Positions 34,801-45,300 of a stretch of 64,000 bases of DNA are shown here, piece after piece. Within the stretch, counting starts at the first letter, position 1. Every line of letters begins with the position of its first letter. Source of the DNA: Metarhizium brunneum (taxonomy: Eukaryota; Ascomycota; Sordariomycetes; Hypocreales; Clavicipitaceae); the NCBI RefSeq assembly GCF_013426205.1, contig NC_089424.1, positions 4,650,001 to 4,714,000 of the forward strand, given 5' to 3'. The translations under genes and the position numbers were made by a program. The notes beneath the pieces were generated by a model. It was not told where the DNA came from. It made no database searches and saw only the letters and a program-made list of their open reading frames with translations.

Positions 34801-36565
34801 TTTAATATAATTTAATATAAGTTATAATTATAAAGTTATAATAATATATAAGGTTTAACTATATAATAATAACTAAAGCTATTATAAAATAATTATAATT
34901 AGTAAGCTATAATATAATATTAATTATACTAATATATTTAATATATTATAATATATAAATAATTTATTTTTTTAGTTTTTTATTATTTTTAGCCTAATAT
35001 AACCTAATATTATTTTAGATTTTATGCTTATATAATACTAGTATTATATATATAATTTTATTTAATTATAAAGCAAATTAACCAAATATTAAAAAAAAAA
35101 ATATAAAATTAACTTAGAATATAAAAAAAGGTAAACCTTATAAATATATTATATATATAGGTATTTTAGGTTTTTAATATAACTTAATATAAGTTATAAT
35201 TATAAAGTTAATAAGTTTATATAATAATATATAAGGTTTAATTATATAATAATAGCTAAAGTTATTATAAAATAACTATAACTAATAAGCTATAATATAA
35301 TACTAATTATACTAATATATTTAATATATTATAATATATAAATAATTTACTTTTTTAGTTTTTTATTATTTTTAGCCTAATATAACTTAATATTATTTTA
35401 GATTTTATGCTTATATAATACTAGTATTATATATATAATTTTATTTAATTATAAAGCAAATTAACTAAATATTAATAAATTATAATATTTTTTTATTATA
35501 AGTTAAACTTAATTAATAATAAGTATAAAAATTATTATTAAATAAAAGTAATATTATTTTATTTATTTAAAAAAATAAAAAATATTTTAAAAGTAAATAA
35601 ATTTTAAGTTAAAACCTTTTAAAAAATATATAAATTTTATTATAATAATTATAATTATAAAAATAACTTTTATAATAAATTAAATATTAATAATAATAAT
35701 TAATTTTTTTTTAATTTATAGTTAATTTACTTTATAATTAAATAAAATTATATATATAATATAGGTATTATATAAGCGTAAAATCTAAAATAATATTAGG
35801 TTATATTAGGCTAAAAATAGTAAAAAACTAAAAAAGTAAATTATTTATATATATATTATAATATATTAAATATACTAGTATAATTAGTATTATATTATAA
35901 TTACTAGCTAAAGCTATTTTATAATAGCCTTAGCTATTATTATTATAAAGGTAAACTTCGCGCTTATAATTTATACTAATTTATACTAAAAACCTAAAAT
36001 ACCTATATATATAATATATTTATATAATTTTACTTATATTTTAAGTTAGTTTTATTTCTTTTTATTTAAGTTATTTACCTTTTTTACTATTAAAACCTAA
36101 TATAATTAATTATAAGTTACTACTTTTATATATATATATCTCTTATAAGTACTTACTAATATTTATTATAGCTATTTATAAACTATTATATATAAAGTAT
36201 ATACTAATAATAATATAAGTAAAAGTGCTAAGCTACCTAATATAAAGCCTAATATAAGTAAATTACCTATTATAACTTTTAGGGGTTAAAAGCTAATAAA
36301 ACTTAAAGGGTAATATAATTAATATTAAATTAAAAGCTTTTTATAATAAAAAAAATAGCTATTATAAAACTAAAAATCTTAATTTAATAAAAATTAAAAA
36401 AAATAATAAAGCTATTAAAAATATAAAAAAAAAAGCTTTTAAAAGTATAAAACTAAAATATAATTTTAAAAAAGCTATTATATTAGCTATAAAAAAGCTT
36501 AATAAGGCTAATAATACTAAGAGTAAAGCTACCTAATAAATTTATATTAATAGTTTTGCCTTTTT
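31803..36565. repeat. cluster of RIP-decayed repeats with inverted outer arms
   Basis: An ~840-bp unit at 31803-32640 (starting CCCTCTAAAAAAGGTAAAAC) recurs in inverted orientation at about 35735-36565. Direct partial copies lie at about 33681-34210, 34214-35060 and 35100-35465. Read on the strand opposite the direct copies, the unit's start encodes a Lys/Ala-rich tail ending in a stop (KKANKANKAKAKKAKK type). That is reminiscent of the C-terminus of Fot1/pogo-type transposases; this identity is a guess. A less decayed relative is at 47230-47960. Confidence 0.55.
32629..33370. repeat. ~740-bp dispersed repeat, copy 1
   Basis: Starts CCCTTTATAATAAG, ends near TAGGTCCTGGTAATTAAC, and matches 46424-47175 in the same orientation throughout. 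RIP-decayed, with no coding signal left. Confidence 0.6.
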
Positions 36566-38323
36566 TAAAGGGTTAATAATAATAATATAAAATTTAATAT
36601 TAATAAGAAATTTAAAAATATTAACCTATTTTAATTTATATTTTTTATATTACTTATAAATTTTAAAACTTATAAGCTTATATACTTAAAAAATAACTTA
36701 ATATAAGTTAAAAATAATAATAACTTAAAAAAATATAACTCTAATTAATAATATAATTAAAGCTATTATATTAATAAATATAATATTAACTTATTATTTT
36801 AAGATATTATTAAGTATATATTTTTTATAAAATAATTTATGCTTTTTTTAAATTTTATTAACTTATTTAATTACAAGTAATATATAATTTATAACCTAAT
36901 TATTAATTATTATATTAATTTTTTTATTAAAAAAAACCCTTTATAATTAAAAGTTAATCTTAATAATATTATAAAAATAAGTAAAATATATATACTTTTA
37001 TAAGTAAGTAAAAAACTAAAAAATATAATAAATATTATAAAAGTAAAAAACCTGATTTTATAAGCTACTTTAACTAGAATTATTACTTATAATTTTTATA
37101 GCTATATATTATATAATTTCTTTAAAGTTTTTATTAAGATTTTTTTATAAGAATTTTATTAGAAACTTTTTAGATTAAACTTATATTTTTTATAAGCTAT
37201 TTTTAAATATTATAAATATTTTATTATTAATAAAAAGTTTATAATTAGTATTAAATTATTAGGCTTTTTAAATTAATATTTTAAAGAAATTTTCTTAGCT
37301 TATTAAAATAAAATATATACTAATATTAATATTTTTATTTATAATAATTTCTATTAATTTTCTTTTATTAAAGTTATTATAATATATTTAAATTTTTTTA
37401 AAGTATAAAATACTAACTTTTTAGCTAGCTAATAAGTATACTAAGCTCTAAATATAATAATATAATTAATATAATTAATATAATAAAATAATAATAATAA
37501 AAAAACGCTTTAATTCTATTATATACTTAAAAAGTTAAAGGTTTATTAAGTATTTTAATAAAATTAATAGCTTTTAAGTATATAAGTATAAAATAAATTA
37601 ATTTATAATAAGGTAAAATTTTTTAAAAATATATTATATTTTTATTTTTATTAAGAAAAAGCTTATATATATAATTATTAATACTTTTATAATTATAAAT
37701 AACTTATTCTTAAAATTAAGTTTATATATATAAGCTAAGATATAAAAGGGGTAAATAATAATAAAGTAAATAAATTAGATTTTTACTTTTATATTTATTT
37801 AAAAGTAAAGGTTATATTAATAAAAAATATTTAGGTTAAAAATAGCTTAATAAATAAGTTTATAAAAATAATAAAAGATATTATCTAAAAAAAAAGCTAA
37901 AATACTATTAAAAATATACTAATTATAATTATAATAAAACTTAATAATTATAAAAGTTTTAAGTCTTTTATTATTAATTATATATTTATTTTTCTTATTA
38001 TTAAATAATTTAAATATAAAAAATATAATTATTTATATATTAATTTTCCTTTTTATTTTATATATATTATTATAATATATAAAGTATAAAAATTAATATT
38101 AAAATAAGTAGTTTTAAATTTAAAATAAAAAAATTATATATTAAAATTATTATATATTATTATATTTTAAGTTAAGAAATTTTTTTTTATTATATTTAAA
38201 ATATTATTTAATTTAAGTTAATTTATAATTAAAGTAAGCTTAAATATAAAAAATAAAAAAAGAGATTAAAACTTATATATACTTTAATACTTATAAATTA
38301 ATAGATTTTTATATTATACTAAA
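36566..38323. other. AT-rich relic DNA
   Basis: Continuous RIP-type sequence. Nothing recognisable remains apart from AT-rich runs, and no gene is supported. Confidence 0.5.
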
Positions 38324-38536
38324 TATAATAAAATATAAAAATATAATAAAATATAAAAATATAATAAAATATAAAAATATAATAAAATATAAAAATATAA
38401 TAAAATATAAAAATATAATAAAATATAAAAATATAATAAAATATAAAAATATAATAAAATATAAAAATATAATAAAATATAAAAATATAATAAAATATAA
38501 AAATATAATAAAATATAAAAATATAATAAAATATAA
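38324..38536. repeat. 18-bp minisatellite at the end of the AT-rich block
   Basis: About 12 nearly perfect tandem copies of ataataaaatataaaaat. The 18-bp unit is a multiple of three, so it yields long artificial frames of repeated FLYFII on the minus strand, which are not genes. It marks the change from AT-rich to normal DNA within 50 bp. The near-identity of units suggests recent expansion or homogenisation. Confidence 0.9.
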
Positions 38537-38539
38537 AGA

Positions 38540-39285
38540 TAAAAATACAAAAAGAGCTTTTTCATGATAATAAGCTTGCGCTAGCATCCTAGCTACAAGG
38601 GGCCACGGGGGGCCACAGGTCCCTTGTTAGTCTTAATGCTCCCCTTAGGCTGCGCCGCATACCACGCCTTTCTTGCGGCAATATAGCGAGTATATATAGC
38701 TATAAATAAGTTATACTTTAAGGTTTATATAATTAATTACTCTGGTATTAAAAGTAATAAATAAGCTGTGTTCTCTAGATAAAGTCCCGGCGACAGCAAT
38801 ATAATTTGTTACGTTATGAGACTTATTGTTAACTAAGCTTATTTCTTGAATATTAAAAAAATTGTTCTTTTTTTTTCATCCTTTAGAAGGGTTCATGTTA
38901 TTTATCTTTAGTTTAGAAGACTTCCCAGCCTCTCAACTACTGATATCGATGATTTTATAATATCTAGCAATTACGTTAAGTCTGCTTGTTCAACTAACAG
39001 AGGCAGCCTTATCCGACAAGTACCTCCTACCATACAAATGCCCTTGAGCTAGTATGAGATTAATTTTGGCAGTGCTGGATCTCTCAAGCAATGATATTTG
39101 AAGTCTTGTCAGATATACGTCGCTGAAGTAAAGTCCTTGCATAGTTATGCCGTTTAATTCACAGTGCTTGGAAATTGCAGGTCTACATTGTCCACCACAA
39201 CATTTGAGTCCAAGAGCCAGATAGTGAACCCAATATTAGATCTCACGTTCCTCGAGTGACAGTATGCGCAGTCAAGATCATACCT
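38540..39285. other. non-coding flank with mobile-element end
   Basis: GC-rich tract (GGGGCCACGGGGGGCCAC near 38598), then TTACGTTATGAGACTTATTG at about 38813. This matches the terminal sequence of a short repeat family also seen at 44270, 53220 and 58050-58080. No gene seen. Confidence 0.4.
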
Positions 39286-39356
39286 TTTTGCATCTACGTA
39301 TTTTCTTGCATCTACGTATTTTCTTGCATCTACGTATTTTCTTGCATCTACAATAT
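39286..39356. repeat. 18-bp tandem repeat, about 3.5 copies
   Basis: The unit TTGCATCTACGTATTTTC is repeated almost perfectly. It lies just before a stretch (39360-39415) matching the start of the short repeat at 53027. Confidence 0.85.
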
Positions 39357-39654
39357 ACTGTCAGATAATACCTCTGTGGACTGAAATTCCAGAACTTGGT
39401 GTAACTGCTAGATGCAGGCTTCGGAATCGATCGCATAGATCGGTTTCAAAGCACTGATCGATCGAGCGGCCCTCCAAGTTGATCGATATTGATCGACGAT
39501 AAGATTGATCAAGACTAGTCCTCATTATCCATATCTATGTTGATCCAGCCTACAAATTAAAGATCCCGCCTCCAATTATCCCCTTCAAGGAGACTAAGAG
39601 GAAGAGTAAGTTGATAAATACCAGCCTTACTCCACGAACAAAGGCACTAGGCCA
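39357..39654. repeat. terminal region of a hAT element with GATC-rich subterminal words
   Basis: Several TGATCGAT/GATCGATC words in about 90 bp (39425-39510) lie just past the C-terminal end of the hAT transposase relic. hAT elements commonly carry such subterminal motifs. The first 55 bp resemble 53027-53080. Confidence 0.4.
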
Positions 39655-40745
39655 TGGCCACAATATGCCGTCGTAGGCGAGATCTAAATGGCGTCAGCAT
39701 CCTCCCACAACTGCTTAATTCCCTCTTAGTTTCCGCGGATGAAGATGTAATAGTAAGAAAGTCTACAGCCATATAAGATAGCCGAGGAAAGCGCACAGCA
39801 CTAATATTCCTCCACCAAGCAATTAGGACAGCTTTGTATGTAATATTGTCAACTGTCGGCTCTGAAAGGTACTGATCAAGCTCTTCCTGGGCTGATGATG
39901 CTTCGGGCTGTTTTGGTCGTTTTATTTGTCGCCTTTGGGAGCCTGGTTATTCAACGACCGGCCAAACGCCAATCGGCGCTCAATATAATCCAAGGCACTG
40001 CTGCTCCCCGCCACTGAATCGCCGCCACAGGCTGCCACATGAGCCATGATTTTATGCGTATCTTCCCAAAATTTTCTTGAGCTTTTCTCACACGCCTTCT
40101 TCTATTATGTTGTCTGGCGAGACGGTAGCCGGTTCCAAAGATGCTCTAGGACTCGCCATTTCTTGCATGGGTGGAACACAGCAGCCGCTACATACGCAGT
40201 GGAGGTTGACTTGTCATAGTAATAGTTCAGCTTTTTCCATCCAAGCTTGATGTAAACCTTTAAAAGCCTTCTGGTCTTCGTATCCATGTTATCAAACAGA
40301 TGAATCTCTTCCATAATCTAGTCATCATTCTCTTGGATATCTTCCCCTGAACAGCCAGCTCAAGGTGGTCAAGAAGCATCTCCACCACCTGAAAATACTT
40401 GTCGAAGCTCCCTGAGGTGGACCGTTTACCAGGAATGCCATCATCTTGGAGCTGCTTGGAAGCGATTCTAAGCGGCTAAAAAATCTTCCAAACGGCAGCA
40501 ACAACTTTCCATTCCTAAAGGAAAGTTTTTCTTTCAAAATTACGGGCTTAACTTGTTCTTTTCCACCTTGGCTAACCCATTGTTCCTCGATGTTAGAGAG
40601 CATCCTGTTCAAAGCTGAACGTTTTAACAAAGCTCGCGATGCCATTGCTTCATCGGATTGCCAACGAGTACAGGGACCTGCAAAACGAAGAATAGAACCT
40701 GAAGCTGAACCTGAACATGAAACCATTCCATCTTTTTTGTGCTAT
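39655..40745 (-). pseudogene. hAT-family transposase relic
   Basis: Reading 3' to 5' on the given strand, the remnants are collinear with a hAT transposase. First comes RWQSDEAMASRALLKRSALN (about 40690-40600), then WKKLNYYYDKSTSTAYVAAA with FHPCKKWR (40240-40150). The dimerisation domain follows: WWRNISAVRFPRLSYMAVDF, then SSSAETKRELSS (about 39820-39690). Frameshifts separate the pieces (at about 40400 and 40100) and stops occur between them. The N-terminal BED/catalytic part is missing. The relic ends directly against the stop codon of the neighbouring secreted lipase gene. Confidence 0.75.
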
Positions 40746-40748
40746 TTA

Positions 40749-42128
40749 CTACCAAGGGTTGTCATCTAAGTTAGCCAAGTATCGATGATTACTATTAGCC
40801 TTTAGCCAGTTATTGATGATTTGTAGAGCGTCCCGGGCTTCCTTCGTGTCTTCATAAAACGATGACATATGCCCATAAATCAGACCATCAACCCCAGCAT
40901 GCATCAACTTGTTGACCTCGCTTCCATCGTTACGAGTAATTGTCCATCCAAAGACCTTGCCAAATAGCCCTGACATGACACCTAAGCGAATTTCAGGACA
41001 AATTTGGCCACTCGATGCACTCATGGCTTTGTCTTCACAGCTGCCAAAGTTGAGGGCCATTTGAAAAAGTCCCTTGGACCATACACGTTGAGCCGTATTT
41101 GTGGGACCTGAGGTGTTGAAAATTCTCTCTGCATATCTTGCACTGGTCCCGCTTAAGCCATCTATGCTGATTGCTTCGCTGGGGGTGAGATCCTCACGAA
41201 CTACTCCGCTTGCACGGCCATTGATATCAGAGCCCGTAAAACCCCAGAGTATTTTGACACCAACGGGGGCGAGGATCTGGCGAGCCATGTCACGTAGAGC
41301 CTCGATATTGCAACCTGTTTCAAGCTGGCCGCAACGGTCCGGGTTTTTGAGGTCAAGCCATACAAAGCCAAGGTTCTTGCCGGCGCGGCGAGCATTTGCA
41401 GCAGCAATAAGGACATCTCTTATCCTATCACCTCTGCTAGGCAGGGTGCCGTCGTGGTCTGCCCACCAGCCCCTGTGGACCAGTTTCCAGGCATTGGCGT
41501 CTATTTCGACGGCATTTGCGCCATGCCTAAGGGCAACTTCTACGCCAGCCTTGTCTAGCACTCGATGCGCAATAGCGTAGAATGGCTGGGGATTACCATA
41601 CTGCCTAAAGATTGGCGTAGATGAGCTTGTAGTACTGGAATAACCGGATTTGGAAGAAAATTGAATAGTGTTGTCGGTGTTAATAACGACTTGTGTTACT
41701 CGATTTGCATCTGTTTTCATTAATGTATGCTGTTTGAATCCCGTTGTACTCTCTAGTCTGTGGCCTCCCCGACCAGCAAAGATCCATTCAACGGTGTCGA
41801 AAAAGATCCTTCCATTCCCTGGGTTTGAATAGTAGTACCTGGTGCCCTCTGGGTTTTTCCAGGAAACTAGCCACCAATCATTGCCGGTTGCAAAGGCACC
41901 AGTGTGATACTCTACCCGGAGCATGTTGCCTGACCTGGTACCGGGCTGTATAACTTCCCAATATCCATGATGCTGATAAATGTCGCTGTATTTGTGGATG
42001 ACTGTGGCTGCACGGATAGGTTGAGTTGTGTTATTGAGAATCTGGACATATGCTCTTCTCGTCGTTAATGCCACAGCGAGCTGCAACAACCCAAGGCAGC
42101 TGAGCAATTTAAAGCAAGCCGTACGCAT
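40749..42128 (-). CDS. secreted sphingomyelinase D / phospholipase D-type enzyme
   Basis: 459 aa, single exon. ATG 42126-42128 is chosen because it opens a signal peptide (about residues 1-21); the frame extends 25 codons further upstream without one. Residues about 25-125 form an unusual N-terminal domain (YHTGAFATGNDWW) resembling 'up-regulated in daf-2'-type domains. A Ser/Thr linker leads to the catalytic TIM barrel (about 182-450). It has AIAHRV (His188), VEID (Glu208/Asp210, metal ligands), ADHDGT (His225) and WLDLKN (Asp259). The chain ends with DDNPW, the C-terminal 'SMD-tail' known from spider and fungal sphingomyelinases D. Enzymes of this family release choline or form cyclic phosphates from sphingomyelin and lysophospholipids. 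All active-site residues are present. A toxin or effector role is possible but not shown. Confidence 0.85.
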   Translation of the reverse strand: MRTACFKLLSCLGLLQLAVALTTRRAYVQILNNTTQPIRAATVIHKYSDIYQHHGYWEVIQPGTRSGNMLRVEYHTGAFATGNDWWLVSWKNPEGTRYYYSNPGNGRIFFDTVEWIFAGRGGHRLESTTGFKQHTLMKTDANRVTQVVINTDNTIQFSSKSGYSSTTSSSTPIFRQYGNPQPFYAIAHRVLDKAGVEVALRHGANAVEIDANAWKLVHRGWWADHDGTLPSRGDRIRDVLIAAANARRAGKNLGFVWLDLKNPDRCGQLETGCNIEALRDMARQILAPVGVKILWGFTGSDINGRASGVVREDLTPSEAISIDGLSGTSARYAERIFNTSGPTNTAQRVWSKGLFQMALNFGSCEDKAMSASSGQICPEIRLGVMSGLFGKVFGWTITRNDGSEVNKLMHAGVDGLIYGHMSSFYEDTKEARDALQIINNWLKANSNHRYLANLDDNPW

Positions 42129-43255
42129 TTCTGCTAAGGGAAATGGATTCGCTCGAATGCGGATATTTGCAAAGCATCGAATTTGTAATGTGCAGCTTCG
42201 CATGATATTATTTAAGCTGTTGTTGTTCTGGGCTCTAAACTGTCCTGCTTCTTACACACCAATAACACATTTTCGACCAGGCTCTAATGTATATATTCAC
42301 GCAACATGTCCATTATAATCCGATATTGTGATAACTTGCGATTAGTATTGCATCCAAAACGCACCACCAGTCCCCACATAAGTGCTTTGTGTTACCTACT
42401 TCATGTTGCCCTCCTGATTGTAGCTTGATCCGCGTCGGATGATGTTGCTCATAGCTCGTTTTGGTGGTGCATGCGAGGACTTAACCAAGGTAGGGGTGTG
42501 GCACGCACACATGGATTTAGTACCTTTAAGTCCTACCCGTTGATCTTGGTGTAGGGGCCGACGGGAGCCACTAAAGCTCGTCGCCCTCTACCTGACGGAA
42601 AACACTGGGACATTAAAAAATATAGGGACAACGGCGGAATAAATACGATAAAAAAACGGTAACCAATTGTATTTTTGCGACATGACACTTGGCGGGAATC
42701 CCAATGGTGTTGACAGACATTAAAGATGCAGCTTTGTTGGCGTATGAGCTGCTGAAGGCTGCCCGCTAGAAAGCACTTCGCAACGTCCGTGACACTGCGA
42801 AAAATAGCCCAGAATACACCCGCAGTTGCTTTCCCAACACAAAGATCAATGGGTAGTATTTATTTTACACATACACACACACACACAATTCATTTTACTG
42901 TTGTTGATATACTCAGCTTGAGCTGTTAGCTTACAACCTACATAGGGGGGGTGGGGGGCTTCTCGGAGAATCTGAACGTGTTGTCGATACTTTGGATGCC
43001 CCATGTCTCACACTGCAGGTATCATCAAATGAATGCACCTTCAGATGTACTGTCATCTCTATTGATCGGCCTGGTTCCATCAAATGCAGTAAGACGGCAC
43101 TTCGCAACTATTTCCATTAGTTCGGCCGTTCTGTGGGACTGGTGTACATCTCATGTCCGATGCGGGGATTTACTATGTGCAGTCATCAAGCAGTTGGCTG
43201 AGAACAGTTAAGGTGATGTAATCTCTTGAGGCTCCCGCAGCCCGGAAAATATCAG
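42129..43255. other. intergenic region between two divergent secreted-protein genes
   Basis: The two genes are transcribed away from each other, so this holds both promoters. ATATATAC on the minus strand at about 42288-42296 could be a TATA element for the lipase gene. A CA microsatellite lies at about 42868-42889 and a G-rich run at 42943-42957. No gene supported. Confidence 0.5.
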
Positions 43256-43263
43256 TATAAGTA
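43256..43263 (+). promoter_or_regulatory. candidate TATA element
   Basis: TATAAGTA about 97 bp before the ATG of the secreted protein, in a region of otherwise normal GC. This is based on position and similarity only. Confidence 0.35.
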
Positions 43264-43359
43264 GGCACTAGCAAGCGCATAGACAACTATTGTATTCATT
43301 ATTACCTCAATCACTTTGCCTTCCCTGTCCTGCATGCCTTTCCCTTTCAGTTCTCCATA

Positions 43360-44208
43360 ATGGCTTTAATCAACCTTTTTCTCGGTCTGCTAGTCATACC
43401 GCCCACTATTTTCGCCGCCGCTCCATACGGCAACGTGCTTGCCTCCGATGTTGCCAGGACATACATAGATGACATTGAGAAATACTTCAAAATCGCCCCC
43501 GATAATCCTCCCGCGTACAAGTTACGATACGTCACGGAACCAACATGCTTTGCGTATTGGGGCAGCTGTGATACAACCTACTTCCATCTCAAAAATACCT
43601 TCGTTAATGGCACTGCTAAGGCTTTCTATGTTCCATACACGGAGTATGAGAATGCCAATGTATTCAGTGAAAAGAGTCAGATGACTATAACCCAGTCCAC
43701 AGCTATTGTACTTGGTACCTCCAAGGGATGGAATGCTGCCGCAAAGTGGACCGTATCCGGGGATGCCAGAGGACAAAAAGCCGCCTTAGAGGTTTCTGGG
43801 GGTTATTCCAGCACGACCACAGGTACCACAACTACAACTAAAACCGTCTCCACCCATGCAGAGTGTAGATATGGTTATATCTGCGAAATTCAGACCTGGA
43901 CTTTCCACGTCCTGATTGATGGAATGTGCAAGACCAGGCCATATCTCAATTGTGGTAGTGAGAAGGATGCCTGCAAAAGAAGGGATCGGATTCGTTGCAA
44001 ACAGCAACGAACATATATCGACAAGTTTTGCAACCATCATAGACTATCTACAATGACTCCCTGCTCTGCATCAATGGTAGTTCGGAATGCGGCGGGTGAG
44101 CCTTTTACTACACTGGCTCTTGTTTCTAGCAGAATCAACTCAGATGGCATCCCTGCTACGGCCAAAAGGGACAATCTTGAGGACCTTATAGTCGAAATCC
44201 TCAACTAA
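43360..44208 (+). CDS. small secreted protein of unknown function, effector-like
   Basis: 282 aa, single exon, starting at an ATG in ATAATGGC context with a clear signal peptide (about residues 1-20, ending FAAA). The mature protein has a first pair of cysteines (CFAYWGSC) and a central Ser/Thr-rich segment with alternating residues (GGYSSTTTGTTTTTKTVS, about 148-166). A cysteine-rich C-terminal half follows (CRYGYICEIQTW, CKTRPYLNC, CKRRDRIRC). Alternating Ser/Thr hairpins of this kind occur in beta-pore-forming proteins, but this is only a resemblance. I do not recognise the family. It is divergent from the sphingomyelinase D-type gene and shares a 1.2-kb promoter region with it, so the two could be co-expressed. 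Confidence 0.75.
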   Translation: MALINLFLGLLVIPPTIFAAAPYGNVLASDVARTYIDDIEKYFKIAPDNPPAYKLRYVTEPTCFAYWGSCDTTYFHLKNTFVNGTAKAFYVPYTEYENANVFSEKSQMTITQSTAIVLGTSKGWNAAAKWTVSGDARGQKAALEVSGGYSSTTTGTTTTTKTVSTHAECRYGYICEIQTWTFHVLIDGMCKTRPYLNCGSEKDACKRRDRIRCKQQRTYIDKFCNHHRLSTMTPCSASMVVRNAAGEPFTTLALVSSRINSDGIPATAKRDNLEDLIVEILN

Positions 44209-45300
44209 GGCTTTACTCGAAACGATACAAAACATTAAGCCTAAACCTTCCCATAGCATCTCTAGGTTGCTGTCGCGTTATGAGACTTATGTTAACTAAG
44301 CTTCTTTTTATAAAAACTGTTATTCTTCTTCTTGTTCCTCTTTTCCCTCCAGTGTCTGCCGTAGCGGGGCCGTTCCGACTTTTGAGCCAATCACCACCGT
44401 ACATCTAATCTACCCTTATTCAAATCACTCTTGTAACGGCCCTATTCCCGCCTAATATTCCCTATACTTTATAAGACATGTCTTAAATCCCTTAAAATAA
44501 GGCTTATTCCCAGATTATCTTATATAATTAATTATATTATATTACTATCCTGGGCTTGTTAGGCTTGCACACATTTAAGTAAAGTAAAGCGGTAAGACTA
44601 AAACTAGAGTATACTACTATACCTATATAAGTTCTCTTTCTTTTTTCCTTTTACCCTTTTTAAACAGTATTAAACCTATCTGACACTATAAGTAGACCTT
44701 ATAGTCTATAATTTATACCCCAGATATACCAGCAATTATAGCTAGAAGAAGTATAATATATTATATTACTTAGCCTTTATATAAATTAGCTAAAATTAGC
44801 TATTATTTATATAAAATATAGCTTTACCTTAAAGGCCAATAGTAACTATATATCTTAGCACCTTAAGGAGATATATAGCTTTTTAAAAGCCTAAACAAGC
44901 TAATTAACTCGCTACAGCTCCCAGATCCTCGCCAGCTGCCGCCTAGGCAGGAGAGCTGTTCGCAGCACCTACACTTAGCTTTGCAGAGAGGTGCTGCCTG
45001 CTCCTACTGTCGCTGACCACGCATCGGCGGTACCTAGAAGGCGTCCATCGTGTAGTTGAGAATCAACGCACTCCTTTCATCTGTGTTCCGCTGTGACGTT
45101 CAGCAGTGCTGAGATTATTGTACTGAACAGGGGTGCTTGACCTACCTGCTGTTGCTTAACCTAAATTATCTACTCGTGCCACGCTCCTACTCTTTTGGTT
45201 CCGTCTTCGCCTACACCCTTAGAGAGGGTGCTGACTACCAAAATGACCTACCTACCAAACCAAGCTATTTTTTAATACTTAGTCTATTTAACCCCTATAT
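44209..45300. other. non-coding flank, repeat end and transition to AT-rich block
   Basis: GCGTTATGAGACTTATGTTAAC at about 44273 is a copy of the short repeat-family end found at 38813. After 44480 the DNA is moderately AT-rich. A partly GC-rich patch at 44920-45250 carries no convincing gene; the 63-codon frame there has no domain. Confidence 0.45.

Noticed and set aside
31803..36565. CRISPR-like repeat array
   Set aside because: Units are hundreds of bases long and inverted or partial; this is a fungal repeat cluster, not a repeat-spacer array.
38309..38587. 83-92 codon frames of repeated FLYFII on the minus strand
   Set aside because: They arise from the 18-bp AT minisatellite; the unit length is a multiple of three, so frames stay open by chance.
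41101..41580. 159-codon plus-strand frame inside the sphingomyelinase D-type gene
   Set aside because: Shadow frame of a well-supported secreted enzyme on the other strand.
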